Positions 20,694 to 30,641 of a stretch of DNA of 64,000 bases are shown piece by piece. The stretch is from Gemmatimonadaceae bacterium (lineage in GTDB: Bacteria > Gemmatimonadota > Gemmatimonadetes > Gemmatimonadales > Gemmatimonadaceae): assembly GCA_019637445.1 (NCBI GenBank), contig JAHBVS010000004.1, positions 21,258 through 85,257 of the forward strand, in the 5' to 3' direction. The notes beneath the pieces were generated by a model. The model saw nothing but the letters and a program-made list of their open reading frames with translations, was not told the origin of the DNA and did no database searches. The stretch's first letter is position 1. The number at the start of each line of letters is the position of its first letter. The translations under genes were made by a program, and so were the position numbers.

Positions 20694-22280
20694 GTGACCG
20701 CGCTTCTTGATTCCATCGGCTACAACGGCTGGATCCTCCCGGTCCTCCTCGGCCTTCCGCTCGCCGGCGCGCTGCTGCTGTTCGCGCGCGGCGGGAAGGG
20801 AACGCCCGAGGAGCGGATGGCCGCCGACCGTTCGCTGGCGCTCTGGCTGTTCATCGCCGAGGCCGTGCTCTCGCTGGGACTCTGGTGGTCCGTCGATGCG
20901 ACGAGCCCTGACTGGCAGGCCGCGGTGAAGCTGCCTTGGATCCCACAGTGGGGCGTGACCTTCCACGTGGGGCTCGACGGCATCTCGATGATGCTGGTCC
21001 TGCTGACGACGCTGTTGATGCCGCTGGCAGTGCTAGGCGGCTGGACGTCCATTCGTGAGAAGACCAGCGCCTACTACGCGCTCCTGCTGATCCTCACCAC
21101 GGGCATGCTCGGCGTCTTCATGGCGCTGGACCTCGTGCTCTTCTACGTGATGTGGGAAGTGATGCTGGTGCCGATGTACCTGATCATCGGTGTGTGGGGC
21201 GGGGCACGGCGGCTCTACGCCAGCCTCAAGTTCTTCCTCTACACGATGGTCGGCTCGCTGCTGATGCTCGTCGCGGTGATCTGGCTCGGCCTTGCCGCGC
21301 AGCGCGCGGGCGTGCCGAACTTCAGTTACGACGCCTTGCTCGAGCTCTCGCGCAACGGCAACTGGAACGGCTCGCTGTGGCTGTTCGGGGCCTTCGCCGT
21401 GGCCTTCGCCGTGAAGGTGCCGATGTTCCCCTTCCACACGTGGCTGCCGGACGCCCACGTGGAGGCGCCGACCGCCGGCTCGGTGATCCTGGCGGCGATC
21501 ATGCTCAAGATGGGCACCTTCGGTTTCGTCCGATTCGCGCTCCCGCTGTTCCCGATGGCGGCGATGCACCCGACGGTACGCACGGTGATGCTGGTGCTGG
21601 CCGTCGTCGGCATCGTCTACGGCGCGCTGGTGGCGCTGGTGCAACCCGACTTCAAGAAGCTCGTGGCCTACTCGTCGGTGAGCCACCTGGGCTTCGTGAT
21701 GCTCGGGCTCTTCGCGATGACCATCGAGAGCGTGCAGGGCGCGCTGGTGGTGACGATTTCGCACGGCGTGTCCACGGGCGCGCTGTTCCTCCTCATCGGC
21801 ATGATCTATGAGCGGCGGCACACGCGGCTGGTGGATGACTTCGGCGGCATCGCCAAGGTGATGCCGGTGTTCGCCGTGTTCCTGACCATCGTCGCGCTCT
21901 CGAGCATCGGCGTGCCGGGCACCAACGGATTCGTGGGCGAGTTCCTCGTCCTCATCGGGTCCTTCCCGACGCAGCCGTACTACGCGTTCATCGCGGCCAC
22001 CAGCGTGATCATCGCCGCGGCGTACCTGCTCTGGGCCGTGCAGCGCATCATCTACAACCCGCTGGTGAAGCCCGAGAACGAGAAGCTGCGCGGCATGGAC
22101 CTCAACTGGCGCGAGATTGGGCTGCTGGTGCCGCTCGTCGCCGCGATCCTCTGGATTGGTGTGTATCCGAAGCCGATGCTGAACAAGACCGAGGCTGCCG
22201 CCGGCCGCCTCGTGCGGATGGTGGAGTCGGTGCGCACGGGCCCGGGCGGCGCGGACATTGCGAACCAGGGAGGGAACTGA
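20694..22280 (+). CDS. nuoM: NADH-quinone oxidoreductase subunit M
   Basis: This 528-residue antiporter-like proton-pumping subunit has the conserved glutamate in FYVMWEVMLVPMYLIIG, the lysine region in AVKVPMFPFHTWLPDAHVEA, and SSVSHLGFVMLGLF. It starts with GTG. The length is typical. Confidence 0.96.
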   Translation: MTALLDSIGYNGWILPVLLGLPLAGALLLFARGGKGTPEERMAADRSLALWLFIAEAVLSLGLWWSVDATSPDWQAAVKLPWIPQWGVTFHVGLDGISMMLVLLTTLLMPLAVLGGWTSIREKTSAYYALLLILTTGMLGVFMALDLVLFYVMWEVMLVPMYLIIGVWGGARRLYASLKFFLYTMVGSLLMLVAVIWLGLAAQRAGVPNFSYDALLELSRNGNWNGSLWLFGAFAVAFAVKVPMFPFHTWLPDAHVEAPTAGSVILAAIMLKMGTFGFVRFALPLFPMAAMHPTVRTVMLVLAVVGIVYGALVALVQPDFKKLVAYSSVSHLGFVMLGLFAMTIESVQGALVVTISHGVSTGALFLLIGMIYERRHTRLVDDFGGIAKVMPVFAVFLTIVALSSIGVPGTNGFVGEFLVLIGSFPTQPYYAFIAATSVIIAAAYLLWAVQRIIYNPLVKPENEKLRGMDLNWREIGLLVPLVAAILWIGVYPKPMLNKTEAAAGRLVRMVESVRTGPGGADIANQGGN

Positions 22281-22281
22281 G

Positions 22282-23814
22282 ATGAGCTACGATCTCAGCG
22301 TGCCCGCCCAACTGCTCGCCGCGCTGCTGCCTGACCTGGTGCTGATGGTCGGCGCGATGGGCGTGATGCTCTTCGCCGCCATGCGGCACGACAGCGCCGC
22401 GCATCAGCGCTCGGTGGGCATCGCGTCCATGGGCCTGGTCGTCGCGACCATCGTCGCCGTGATCTACATGGCCCTGCGTGGCGATAGCGCCGGCGCTGGC
22501 GTCATTGCCGTCGATGGCTTCCGCTGGGCCGTCGACCTCGTGGTGCTGGTCGCCGCGCTGGGCACGATCGCCCTCGGCATTGAGTACAACGACCGGGAGG
22601 GCATCACGCACGGCGAGTTCCACGTGCTCGTGCTCTTTGCGGCCGCCGGCATGATGGTACTCGGCGCCGCCCGTGACCTGATGGTGCTCTTCCTGGGCAT
22701 CGAGATCATGTCGGTGGCGGTGTACGTGCTCGCCGGCCTCAACCGCCGCAGCCCGCGTTCGGCCGAGGCGGCGCTCAAGTACTTCCTGCTCGGCGCCTTT
22801 GCGACGGGCTTCATGCTCTACGGCATCGCCCTCGTGTATGGCGCGACCGGCGCGACGCAGTTCGCGGCCATCGGCTCACGGATCGCCGGCTACGGCCTGC
22901 TCGGGCATCCGATGCTGCTGGTTGGCATCGGCCTGCTGACGGTTGGTCTGGGCTTCAAGGTCGCGGCCGTGCCGTTCCATATGTGGGCTCCGGACGTCTA
23001 CGACGGCGCGCCGACGCCGATCACCGCGTTCATGGCCGCGGCGGTGAAGGCTGCGGCCTTCGCGGCCTTCGCGCGCATCTGGTACGAGTGCTTCCAGATG
23101 CCGGTCGAGGCCTGGGCGCCGGCGCTGTGGTGGATCGCCGTCGTGACGATGGTCGTGGGCAACGTGGTGGCCCTGCAGCAGCAGAACCTCAAGCGGATGC
23201 TCGCCTACTCGAGCATCGTGCACTCGGGCTATCTCATCGTGGCCGTGCTCGCCAACTCGGCGCTCGGCTCCTCCGCTTTCGTGTTCTACGTGCTGGCGTA
23301 CACGCTCGCGACCTTTGGGGCCTTTGGCGTGTTGAGCGCGGTGCAGCGTGGTGGTGATCGTCCGCCGATGATGGCGGATGTCGCCGGCCTCTGGCACGTG
23401 CGTCCCTGGCTCGCCGTGGGAATGGGTGTGTTCCTGCTTGCGCTGCTTGGCTTCCCGGTCTTCGGTGGGCTTGGCTTCTTCGCGAAGTGGTATCTGGTCC
23501 GTGCCGCGCTCAGTTCCACGCTCGACCTCAATGCATTGGCCGTGATTCTCGTGGTCACCTCGGTGATTTCCGCGGGCTACTATCTCCAGGTCGTGCGCGT
23601 GATGTTCATGCAGCCGCGTGCGGAAGACGCACCGGAGGTGCCGGTGGCCGGAGCATTCACGCGCGCGGTGCTGGTCGCCGCCGCGGCCGTGATCCTGTTC
23701 TTTGGGCTGTATCCGACGCCGCTCGCCACCTGGAGCCAGTCGGCGGCCTTCCCGACGTATGCTGAATCCGCGCGCGCGGCCGCCATGGTGGACGGCGGCG
23801 GCGCCTCGCGCTAG
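22282..23814 (+). CDS. nuoN: NADH-quinone oxidoreductase subunit N
   Basis: This 510-residue antiporter-like subunit closes the operon. Signatures are FLGIEIMSVAVYVLAGL, GFKVAAVPFHMWAPDVYDGA and LAYSSIVHSGYL. The ATG at 22282 has GGAGGG eight bases upstream. An upstream in-frame start at 22258 overlaps nuoM and lacks such a site. Only 15 bp separate it from the next gene, so transcription probably continues. Confidence 0.96.
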   Translation: MSYDLSVPAQLLAALLPDLVLMVGAMGVMLFAAMRHDSAAHQRSVGIASMGLVVATIVAVIYMALRGDSAGAGVIAVDGFRWAVDLVVLVAALGTIALGIEYNDREGITHGEFHVLVLFAAAGMMVLGAARDLMVLFLGIEIMSVAVYVLAGLNRRSPRSAEAALKYFLLGAFATGFMLYGIALVYGATGATQFAAIGSRIAGYGLLGHPMLLVGIGLLTVGLGFKVAAVPFHMWAPDVYDGAPTPITAFMAAAVKAAAFAAFARIWYECFQMPVEAWAPALWWIAVVTMVVGNVVALQQQNLKRMLAYSSIVHSGYLIVAVLANSALGSSAFVFYVLAYTLATFGAFGVLSAVQRGGDRPPMMADVAGLWHVRPWLAVGMGVFLLALLGFPVFGGLGFFAKWYLVRAALSSTLDLNALAVILVVTSVISAGYYLQVVRVMFMQPRAEDAPEVPVAGAFTRAVLVAAAAVILFFGLYPTPLATWSQSAAFPTYAESARAAAMVDGGGASR

Positions 23815-23829
23815 GCGCAGGACTCGTCA

Positions 23830-25212
23830 ATGATCGCGGCCGGAATTTTTCGCCAGTACGACATTCGTGGCGTCGTCGGCAAGGACCTAACGACCGAGGC
23901 AGCCGAGGCCATCGGCCGCGCCTACGCGGTGATCCTCGCGGAGCGGGGCATTTCGGGCGCCGTCGCCGTGGGCCGCGACAACCGTCCGAGCGGTGTGGCG
24001 CTGCGTGATGCCCTCGTGAAGGGGATGACCGAGAGCGGACTCGATGTCATTGACGTCGGTGTCGTGCCGACACCGCTGCTCTACTGGTCGCTGCATCATC
24101 TCCCGGTCGTGGCGGGCATCCAGATCACGGGCTCGCACAACCCGCCTGAGTACAACGGCTTCAAGTGCTGCATCGGCCACGGCTCGCTGCACGGGGAGGG
24201 CATCCAGCGCTTGAGGGCCATTATCGAAGGCGGCAAGTTCCGCAGCGGCCGCGGCCAGGTCTCCAGTGAGCAGGTCGTTGAGCGCTACGTGGCCGACATC
24301 GTCGCCCGCATCGGCCCGCTGCCGAAGGATCTCAAGGTCGTGATCGACTGTGGGAATGGTGTCGGGGCCGTGGTGGCACCCACGCTGTTTCCCGCGCTGG
24401 GCATCACGCCCACCTGGCTGTTCGAGGAGAGCGATGGCAGCTTCCCGAACCACCATCCCGATCCCACTGTCGTCGAGAACCTGCAGGACCTGATCCGCAC
24501 GGTGCGCGAGACGGGCAGCGAGCTCGGCATCGGCTTCGACGGCGACGCCGACCGCATCGGCATCGTGGATGGCGAAGGCACGATCATCTGGGGCGATTAC
24601 CTGCTGCTGCTCTACGCCCGCGACGTGCTCGCGCGCACCGGCAAGGGCCAGTCGATCATCTTCGACGTGAAGTGCTCGCAGGCGTTGCCCGACGGCATCG
24701 AGAAGGCCGGTGGCAAGCCCGTGATGTGGAAGACGGGACACTCCCTCATCAAGGAGAAGATGAAGGAGCTCAAGGCTCCCATCGCCGGCGAGATGTCGGG
24801 CCACATGTTCTTCACGGAAGGCTTCTATGGCCACGACGACGCGCTCTACGCGGCTGCGCGGCTGCTGCGCATCGTGGCGGACGCCAAGAAGCCGGTCGCC
24901 GAGCTCCTCGCCGACGTGCCCCGTTTCGTCTCCACGCCGGAGATGCGCGTGGACTGCCCCGACGACCGCAAGGAGATCGTGACGCAGTTGGCGCTGGAGC
25001 ACTTCCGGCAGAAGTATCCCGTGAGCGACGTCGACGGCGTCCGCATCCTGTTCGACGGCGGCTGGGGCCTGATCCGCAGTTCCAACACGCAGCCGATCCT
25101 GGTGATGCGTTTCGAGGCCTCGAGCGAGGCCCGGCTTGCCGAGCTGCGCGCCGAGGTCGAGGGCTGGCTGGCGACGCAGGGCGTCACGGTCGGAGCCTCG
25201 TCGGGCCACTGA
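23830..25212 (+). CDS. manB: Phosphomannomutase/phosphoglucomutase
   Basis: This 460-residue alpha-D-phosphohexomutase interconverts hexose 6- and 1-phosphates for nucleotide-sugar synthesis. The phosphoserine loop is TGSHNPPEYNG (S102), the metal loop is FDGDADRIG, the sugar-binding loop is GEMSGHMFF, and the phosphate-binding region is near RSSNTQP at the C-terminus. These are the PMM/PGM (AlgC-like) versions of the motifs. It lies 15 bp after nuoN and overlaps nothing, so it is probably in the same transcript. It would supply precursors for the glycosyltransferases later in the window. Confidence 0.9.
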   Translation: MIAAGIFRQYDIRGVVGKDLTTEAAEAIGRAYAVILAERGISGAVAVGRDNRPSGVALRDALVKGMTESGLDVIDVGVVPTPLLYWSLHHLPVVAGIQITGSHNPPEYNGFKCCIGHGSLHGEGIQRLRAIIEGGKFRSGRGQVSSEQVVERYVADIVARIGPLPKDLKVVIDCGNGVGAVVAPTLFPALGITPTWLFEESDGSFPNHHPDPTVVENLQDLIRTVRETGSELGIGFDGDADRIGIVDGEGTIIWGDYLLLLYARDVLARTGKGQSIIFDVKCSQALPDGIEKAGGKPVMWKTGHSLIKEKMKELKAPIAGEMSGHMFFTEGFYGHDDALYAAARLLRIVADAKKPVAELLADVPRFVSTPEMRVDCPDDRKEIVTQLALEHFRQKYPVSDVDGVRILFDGGWGLIRSSNTQPILVMRFEASSEARLAELRAEVEGWLATQGVTVGASSGH

Positions 25213-25213
25213 G

Positions 25214-27664
25214 ATGAGCGGCCGCTCCCGGCGCGGCCTGCTCGCATTTGTGCTCGGGGGCGCCCTGGCGCTCCTTGCCGGCCGCTGGGCCGCCGGCCTC
25301 TACGCCGAACGCGCGTTCTTTCATGCGCTGGGTCTCCACGGCATCTGGCACGCCAAGGTGACCACACTCACCGTGCTCGGCTTCGGCACGTTCCTCGTCG
25401 CGGGGCTGTTCGCCTTCGCCAATCTCTACGCGGTTCGGCAATCCATCGTGTCGCTGGTGCTCCCGCGACAGGTGGGTGACCTCGAACTCGCCGAGGCCAT
25501 CCCCACCGCGCGCCTGACGATCGTCGCCATCGTGCTCTCCGTGGCCATCGCGGCGCTGTTTGCCTTGTTGCCGCACGACTGGCATCGCGCACTGCTGGCC
25601 TGGGATGGCGTGTCGTTCGGGGAGCGCGAGCCATATCTCGAGCGCGACCTGGGCTTCTATGTGGCTTGGCTGCCGTTCGAGCGCGCCGTGCAGGAGCGGG
25701 TGCTGCTGGCGAGCGTGGGCGTGGGGATGCTGGCCTGCGTGCTGTATGCGCTGACGCCGAGCGTGCGCTGGGGACCGAGTGGCCTCTACGTCTCCACCTG
25801 GGTGCGGCGCCATCTTTCCGCGCTGGCGGGGCTGCTCGTGCTGCTCGTCGGCTGGGACTGGCGCCTGGATCGCTACGAGCGTCTTGCGGATGGTTCGGGC
25901 GTCACGCAGTTGGCAGAGGCGGCGGGATTGTTCACGCTCTTCGACCACCGTATCGCGCAGCCGTATCTGGCGGTGGCGTCGTTTGCGAGCATCCCGGTGG
26001 CGGCGGTGCTCGTCTGGGCGGGCTGGCGCGGCTACCTGCGCCTGGGCCTCGCGCTGCTCTCGGCGCTGATCCTGGGCGGCCCGATGGCCTCGGCGCTGCT
26101 GCCTGCGGTGGCTAAGCGCACGCTCGCACGCCCGGCCTCGCAGCGCTTGGAGCGTTCGTACGTCACCACCTCCGCGCTGTTCACGCGGCGCGCCTTTGGT
26201 GTGGATGCGATTGCCGGTGGCGACACCGTCGTGGTGCCGAGCCTGGCGCTGCGCGATCTGGCCACGCAGGTCAGCGCGTGGGACCCCGCGGCGTTGGCTG
26301 CGCTGGACGAGCGCGCGGGTGCTCCTGCCATCATCTCCTGGCGTGCGGCCGCTGCGGGGCTAGAGGCCCTACGGCTCACGCCGGGATCCCCGGCGGGAGT
26401 GGCGGCTCAGGACTGGAGCGGCGATGCCTGGACGGCCGCTGCGGCTGACGAGGCCGGACGTCCGTATCTCGCGCCCGGCATCGTGGGCGCGCGACTGCGC
26501 CACGTGGTGGTGTCTCCGGGTGCCGGTGCCTTTGCCGTCGTGCCCGACTCGAGCAGCGTGATCCGCGCGCCCGCGTTCGCGTCCACGCTCGACCGACTCG
26601 CGCTGGCCTGGGACCTCCAGGATCCGCGTCTACTGTTCCGGGACCTTCCGTCGCCGCGCCCAGTGCTGGTCACGCCGCGCGATGTCCGTGCTCGCCTTCG
26701 ACGGGCGCTTCCGTTCCTCGCCGCCGGTCCGACCATCACGCCGCTGGTGCGGGGCGACTCGCTGTACTGGGTCGTGGATCTGTTCGTCGCAGCGAGGCGC
26801 TACCCGCTCAGCCAGCCGGTCACGGCGGATGGTGCCGCCGTGCACTACGCCCAGTTGGCGGCCACGGCCTTCGTGCACGCGCAGACCGGCGGTATCACCA
26901 CGGTCCCGGTCGACGCGCCCGACCCCGTGCTCCGGCAGTGGATGCAGCGCTTTCCGGACGCCTTCACGCCGCTCGCCGGAGCGCCGGGTTGGATGCGAAC
27001 GCAGCGGCCACCCTCGGTGGACCGCACGCGGATCCAGGGCGCGGCCCTGGCGCGCGTGGGTTTCCAGCGCGACAGCGTCGCGACGCGCCGCCTCGCGCGC
27101 CCCGATGACGCCGACGTCGACCTGGCCGAAGGCGCACCCAGCTTCTTCCAGTATGACAGTGTTGGCACGCTGGGCTGGGCCGTGCCGCTGGACCTCCCGC
27201 GTGACGGGCGCACCTTGGGGCTGCTAATCTCGCGAGGTGGGCCAGAGCGCCGCACGGAGTATCTCGCGTCGCCAGGTCCGAGCTGGACGGCAATGCTCGA
27301 ACGCCTGCAGCGTGCGGCGGACGAGGCCGGGTTCGGCCGTACGCTGCCGGCGATGCGCCGAGGGCGTGTGCAGGCGATCCCGGTCGACGGCAGCCTGGCG
27401 CTGGTGCAGTCGTACTACGCGTGGCCGGATGACGATGAGCCGCGGTTGGCAGGTGTCGTGGTTTTGGTCGGCGATAGCGTGCGTGCGGGTCGCACGCTCG
27501 CCGAAACACTGGGGATGCGCGTGACCGGTCGGCCAATGGCGCCGGACGCGTTCCGCGAGCGCGTCGCACGCCTCTACGACGCCATGCAGTCCGCCTTGCG
27601 GGCCGGAGACTGGCGCGCGTACGGTGATGCCTGGGCTGCCCTAGGCTCGCTGCTGCGACGCTAG
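25214..27664 (+). CDS. UPF0182 family membrane protein
   Basis: This 816-residue protein has about seven hydrophobic segments in the first 310 residues and a large extracytoplasmic C-terminal domain, the arrangement of UPF0182/COG1615 proteins. Recognisable features are the EREPYLERDLGFYVAWLPFE region, the DRYERL stretch, and WVVDLFVAARRYPLSQP followed by VHYAQ. The function of the family is unknown. The ATG at 25214 begins one base after the preceding stop codon, and its N-terminus (MSGRSRRG then hydrophobic) is a normal membrane anchor. An upstream in-frame frame reaching 25136 lies inside manB and was rejected. Confidence 0.8.
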   Translation: MSGRSRRGLLAFVLGGALALLAGRWAAGLYAERAFFHALGLHGIWHAKVTTLTVLGFGTFLVAGLFAFANLYAVRQSIVSLVLPRQVGDLELAEAIPTARLTIVAIVLSVAIAALFALLPHDWHRALLAWDGVSFGEREPYLERDLGFYVAWLPFERAVQERVLLASVGVGMLACVLYALTPSVRWGPSGLYVSTWVRRHLSALAGLLVLLVGWDWRLDRYERLADGSGVTQLAEAAGLFTLFDHRIAQPYLAVASFASIPVAAVLVWAGWRGYLRLGLALLSALILGGPMASALLPAVAKRTLARPASQRLERSYVTTSALFTRRAFGVDAIAGGDTVVVPSLALRDLATQVSAWDPAALAALDERAGAPAIISWRAAAAGLEALRLTPGSPAGVAAQDWSGDAWTAAAADEAGRPYLAPGIVGARLRHVVVSPGAGAFAVVPDSSSVIRAPAFASTLDRLALAWDLQDPRLLFRDLPSPRPVLVTPRDVRARLRRALPFLAAGPTITPLVRGDSLYWVVDLFVAARRYPLSQPVTADGAAVHYAQLAATAFVHAQTGGITTVPVDAPDPVLRQWMQRFPDAFTPLAGAPGWMRTQRPPSVDRTRIQGAALARVGFQRDSVATRRLARPDDADVDLAEGAPSFFQYDSVGTLGWAVPLDLPRDGRTLGLLISRGGPERRTEYLASPGPSWTAMLERLQRAADEAGFGRTLPAMRRGRVQAIPVDGSLALVQSYYAWPDDDEPRLAGVVVLVGDSVRAGRTLAETLGMRVTGRPMAPDAFRERVARLYDAMQSALRAGDWRAYGDAWAALGSLLRR

Positions 27665-27758
27665 CTCAGAACTGAGCGAACGCTTTTGGGTTTGGAGCGT
27701 ATGCATGTCGTCTCCCAGGTGATTGGTGGACGCTTGCATACAAACCCTGACCCCGTTC

Positions 27759-29411
27759 ATGCCGCGCCGCAGCACCGGCTCGACTTCACGCCGTTCATTT
27801 CTGCAGCAGGCCACGGCCTCCGCCGCGGCCTTTGCCCTCGCGCCCTCATTGGGCCAGGGTGGTGACGCGCCTGCGCCCGTGCGCGTATCCGCCGCCGCAA
27901 GCCTCGACAACGAACTGCACGAAGTCACGCTGAGCACGCTGTCGGAGGCGATGTCCACGGGCCGGAAGACGTCGCGCAGCATCACCGAGCTGTACCTCAA
28001 GGCCATTCGGGAAATTGATCGCGACGGACCGCGCCTCAATTCCGTCATCGAGCTCAACCCCGACGCGCTGGCCGAAGCCACGCGGCTGGACGAGGAACGC
28101 GAGGGACGGGGGGCGCGCAGCAAGCTGCACGGTATCCCGATCCTGCTGAAGGACAACATCGGGACGGCCGACCGCATGCGCACCAGCGCCGGCTCGCTGG
28201 CCCTCGCGGACTATCACCCCTCCGAGGATGCGCACGTCGTGCAGCGGCTGCGCGACGCCGGCTGCGTGCTGATCGGCAAGGCGAACATGAGCGAGTGGGC
28301 GGGCGCGCGCGGCTCGAGTGCCATCGTCGGCTGGAGCGGGCGCGGCGGACAGACCTGTAACCCCTACGCCCTGGACCGGAGCCCGGGAGGATCCAGCTCC
28401 GGCACGGCAGCCGCCGTGTCGGCGAGCTTCGCCGCGGCCGCGGTCGGGACGGAAACGATGGGGTCCATCGTCAGCCCATCGTCGCTGTGCGGTATCGTGG
28501 GGATGAAGCCGACGGTTGGACTGGTGAGTCGCAGCGGAATCATTCCCGTCTCGTTCACGCAGGACACGGCCGGGCCGATGGCGCGCACGGTGCGGGATGC
28601 CGCGATGCTTCTGACGGTGATGGCGGGGCCGGATCCGGCGGATGCCTCGACCGTTGAGGCCGGTGAGCGCCGGCAGGACTACACCGCGGTCCTCGACCCC
28701 GACGGATTGCGTGGCGCGCGCATCGGCGTCGCGCGCAACCTCTTTGGTCTCAGTGCGCACGCGGACCGCGCCGCGAACCTCGCGTTGGCGCACCTGCGGG
28801 CCGGCGGGGCGACGTTGGTCGACCCCGTGGAGATCGCCACGGCCCCCGGCATCTGGACCTTCGACGCCGAAGTGCTGTCATACGAGCTCAAGGCCTCGCT
28901 GGACGCCTACCTCAAATCGGCGGACCCGAGTGCGCCGGTCCGCTCACTGGCGGATGTGATCGCGTTCAATACGCGCAACCGCGACCGCGAGATGATGTGG
29001 TTCGCGCAGGAGACCTTCGAGTACGCGCAGACCAAGGGCCCGCTGACGGACCCCGAGTACCAGCACGCGCTGGCGCTGGTGCGGAAGATGTCGCGCACGG
29101 ATGGAATCGACGCCACGCTGCGCCGGCACCGGCTCGACGCCATCGTCGCGCCGACGCAGTCGCCGGCTTGGCTCACGGACAACCTGCTCGGCGACAATAC
29201 GATGCTTGGTAGCTTCGTGACGCCGGCGGCGGCCGGGTACCCGAGTCTGACCGTTCCCTGCGGCGACGTCTCGGGCCTGCCGGTGGGCCTGCTCTTCATT
29301 GGGACGGCGTTCAGCGAGGCGACATTGCTACGCCTCGGTTTTGCGTTCGAGCAGCGGGCGCAGGCGCGCCGCGCGCCGACGTTCCTCGAGACGATTCAGC
29401 TGCGGGGCTAG
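27759..29411 (+). CDS. Amidase-signature hydrolase with Tat signal
   Basis: The product is about 550 residues. The signal SRRSFLQQATASAAAFALAP fits the twin-arginine motif, so it is exported folded. The amidase signature has the catalytic lysine in ILLKDNIGT, and the Gly/Ser-rich loop SPGGSSSGTAAAVSA with the cis-Ser/Ser pair (GSSSG and the downstream GSIVSPSS). The family hydrolyses amides, including Glu-tRNA(Gln) amide transfer in GatA. The export signal and lack of gatB/gatC nearby favour a periplasmic amidase instead. Substrate unknown. A GTG at 27723 is an alternative start that would lengthen the signal region. Confidence 0.85.
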   Translation: MPRRSTGSTSRRSFLQQATASAAAFALAPSLGQGGDAPAPVRVSAAASLDNELHEVTLSTLSEAMSTGRKTSRSITELYLKAIREIDRDGPRLNSVIELNPDALAEATRLDEEREGRGARSKLHGIPILLKDNIGTADRMRTSAGSLALADYHPSEDAHVVQRLRDAGCVLIGKANMSEWAGARGSSAIVGWSGRGGQTCNPYALDRSPGGSSSGTAAAVSASFAAAAVGTETMGSIVSPSSLCGIVGMKPTVGLVSRSGIIPVSFTQDTAGPMARTVRDAAMLLTVMAGPDPADASTVEAGERRQDYTAVLDPDGLRGARIGVARNLFGLSAHADRAANLALAHLRAGGATLVDPVEIATAPGIWTFDAEVLSYELKASLDAYLKSADPSAPVRSLADVIAFNTRNRDREMMWFAQETFEYAQTKGPLTDPEYQHALALVRKMSRTDGIDATLRRHRLDAIVAPTQSPAWLTDNLLGDNTMLGSFVTPAAAGYPSLTVPCGDVSGLPVGLLFIGTAFSEATLLRLGFAFEQRAQARRAPTFLETIQLRG

Positions 29412-29457
29412 GGCGGGAAATCGCCGGGCGCGGCTACCAGAGGGCGGGGGGAAGAAC

Positions 29458-29466
29458 GTATCTTTC
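29458..29466 (+). promoter_or_regulatory. Candidate promoter element (GTATCTTTC) before sucC
   Basis: GTATCTTTC lies 29 bp before the sucC start. The same or nearly the same element occurs before mqnC (40465-40473) and acpP (36796-36804). TATCTT could act as a -10 box. No convincing -35 box is present 17 bp upstream. Confidence 0.3.
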
Positions 29467-29495
29467 ACGGCTGTCCCCCCTCTTTTGGAGACGTA

Positions 29496-30641
29496 GTGAA
29501 CATTCACGAATACCAAGCGAAGGAGATCCTCCGCGGCTACGGCGTCCCGATTCCCCCCGGGGAAGTGGCGACCACGCCGGCCGATGCCGAGGCAATCGCG
29601 ACCAAGTACGGCACGGCCGTGATGGTCAAGGCGCAGGTCCACGCCGGCGGCCGCGGCAAGGCGGGCGGCGTGAAGTTCTGCAAGACGCCGGCTGATGCGA
29701 AGGCCAAGGCCACCGACATCCTCGGGATGCAGATCAAGGGCCTCACCGTCGAGAAGGTGCTGGTGACGGTCGCCGCCGACATCGGCAGCGAGGCGTATGT
29801 GGGCATCATCGTCGACCGCGCGACCAAGAAGCCGGTGTTCATGGTGTCCGCTGCGGGCGGCATCGACATCGAGGAAGTCGCCGCCAAGACGCCCGAGAAG
29901 ATCCTCTACGTGCCCGTGGACGTGCGCTATGGCCTGCCGAACTATGACGCCATGCGCATGGGCTTCTTCCTCTACGAGGACGTGAAGCAGGCCCGCGCCG
30001 CGGCCAAGATCATGCAGCAGCTCTATGCCGCCTTCATGGCCGCTGGCTGCTCGCTGGCTGAGATCAACCCGCTGGTCGTCACGCCGCAGGGCGAGCTGAT
30101 CGCCGTGGACGGCAAGATGGTGATCGACGACAACGAGCTCGACCGCAGGCCGGAGATCGAGAAGCTGCGCGACGTGAGCTCCGAGGAGCCCTCCGAGGTG
30201 GATGCGCGCAACTCGAACCTCACCTTCATCAAGCTCGACGGCGACGTCGGCTGCGTGGTGAACGGCGCCGGCCTCGCCATGGCCACGATGGACCTGGTGA
30301 AGTACTACGGCGGCGAGCCGGCCAACTTCCTCGACATCGGTGGGTCGTCGAACCCGGAGAAGGTCGTGAACGCGCTGCGCATCATCACGGCCGACCCGAA
30401 CGTGAAGGCAATCCTGTTCAACATCTTCGGCGGCATCACACGCACCGATGACGTGGCCAACGGCATCGTCACGGCGACCAAGGCGAACCCGCTCAAGGTG
30501 CCGATCGTGATCCGCCTGACGGGCACCAACGAGGAAATCGCGATGCAGATCCTGAAGGACAACGGCTTCTCCGCGTCCAGCGACATGGACGAGGCGGTGC
30601 AGGCGGCCGTGAAGCTCGCGAAGGGAGGAAAGGCCGCGTGA
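29496..30641 (+). CDS. sucC: Succinyl-CoA ligase [ADP-forming] beta subunit
   Basis: This 381-residue protein has an ATP-grasp N-terminal domain and the C-terminal flavodoxin-like domain of succinyl-CoA synthetase. It starts [20 protein letters not shown], and [27 protein letters not shown] and LTGTNEE are family motifs. Together with SucD it makes succinate and ATP (or GTP) from succinyl-CoA in the TCA cycle. GGAG lies a few bases before the GTG start. It overlaps sucD by four bases. Confidence 0.96.
   Translation: MNIHEYQAKEILRGYGVPIPPGEVATTPADAEAIATKYGTAVMVKAQVHAGGRGKAGGVKFCKTPADAKAKATDILGMQIKGLTVEKVLVTVAADIGSEAYVGIIVDRATKKPVFMVSAAGGIDIEEVAAKTPEKILYVPVDVRYGLPNYDAMRMGFFLYEDVKQARAAAKIMQQLYAAFMAAGCSLAEINPLVVTPQGELIAVDGKMVIDDNELDRRPEIEKLRDVSSEEPSEVDARNSNLTFIKLDGDVGCVVNGAGLAMATMDLVKYYGGEPANFLDIGGSSNPEKVVNALRIITADPNVKAILFNIFGGITRTDDVANGIVTATKANPLKVPIVIRLTGTNEEIAMQILKDNGFSASSDMDEAVQAAVKLAKGGKAA

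Noticed and set aside
18428..20716. A 762-codon open frame opposite nuoL
   Set aside because: It is a shadow of nuoL. It contains no family motif and cuts across nuoK and nuoM.
27664..27677. Short hairpin GCTCAG-AA-CTGAGC after the UPF0182 gene
   Set aside because: Only 6 bp with a 2-base loop and no T-run beside it; too weak to call a terminator.
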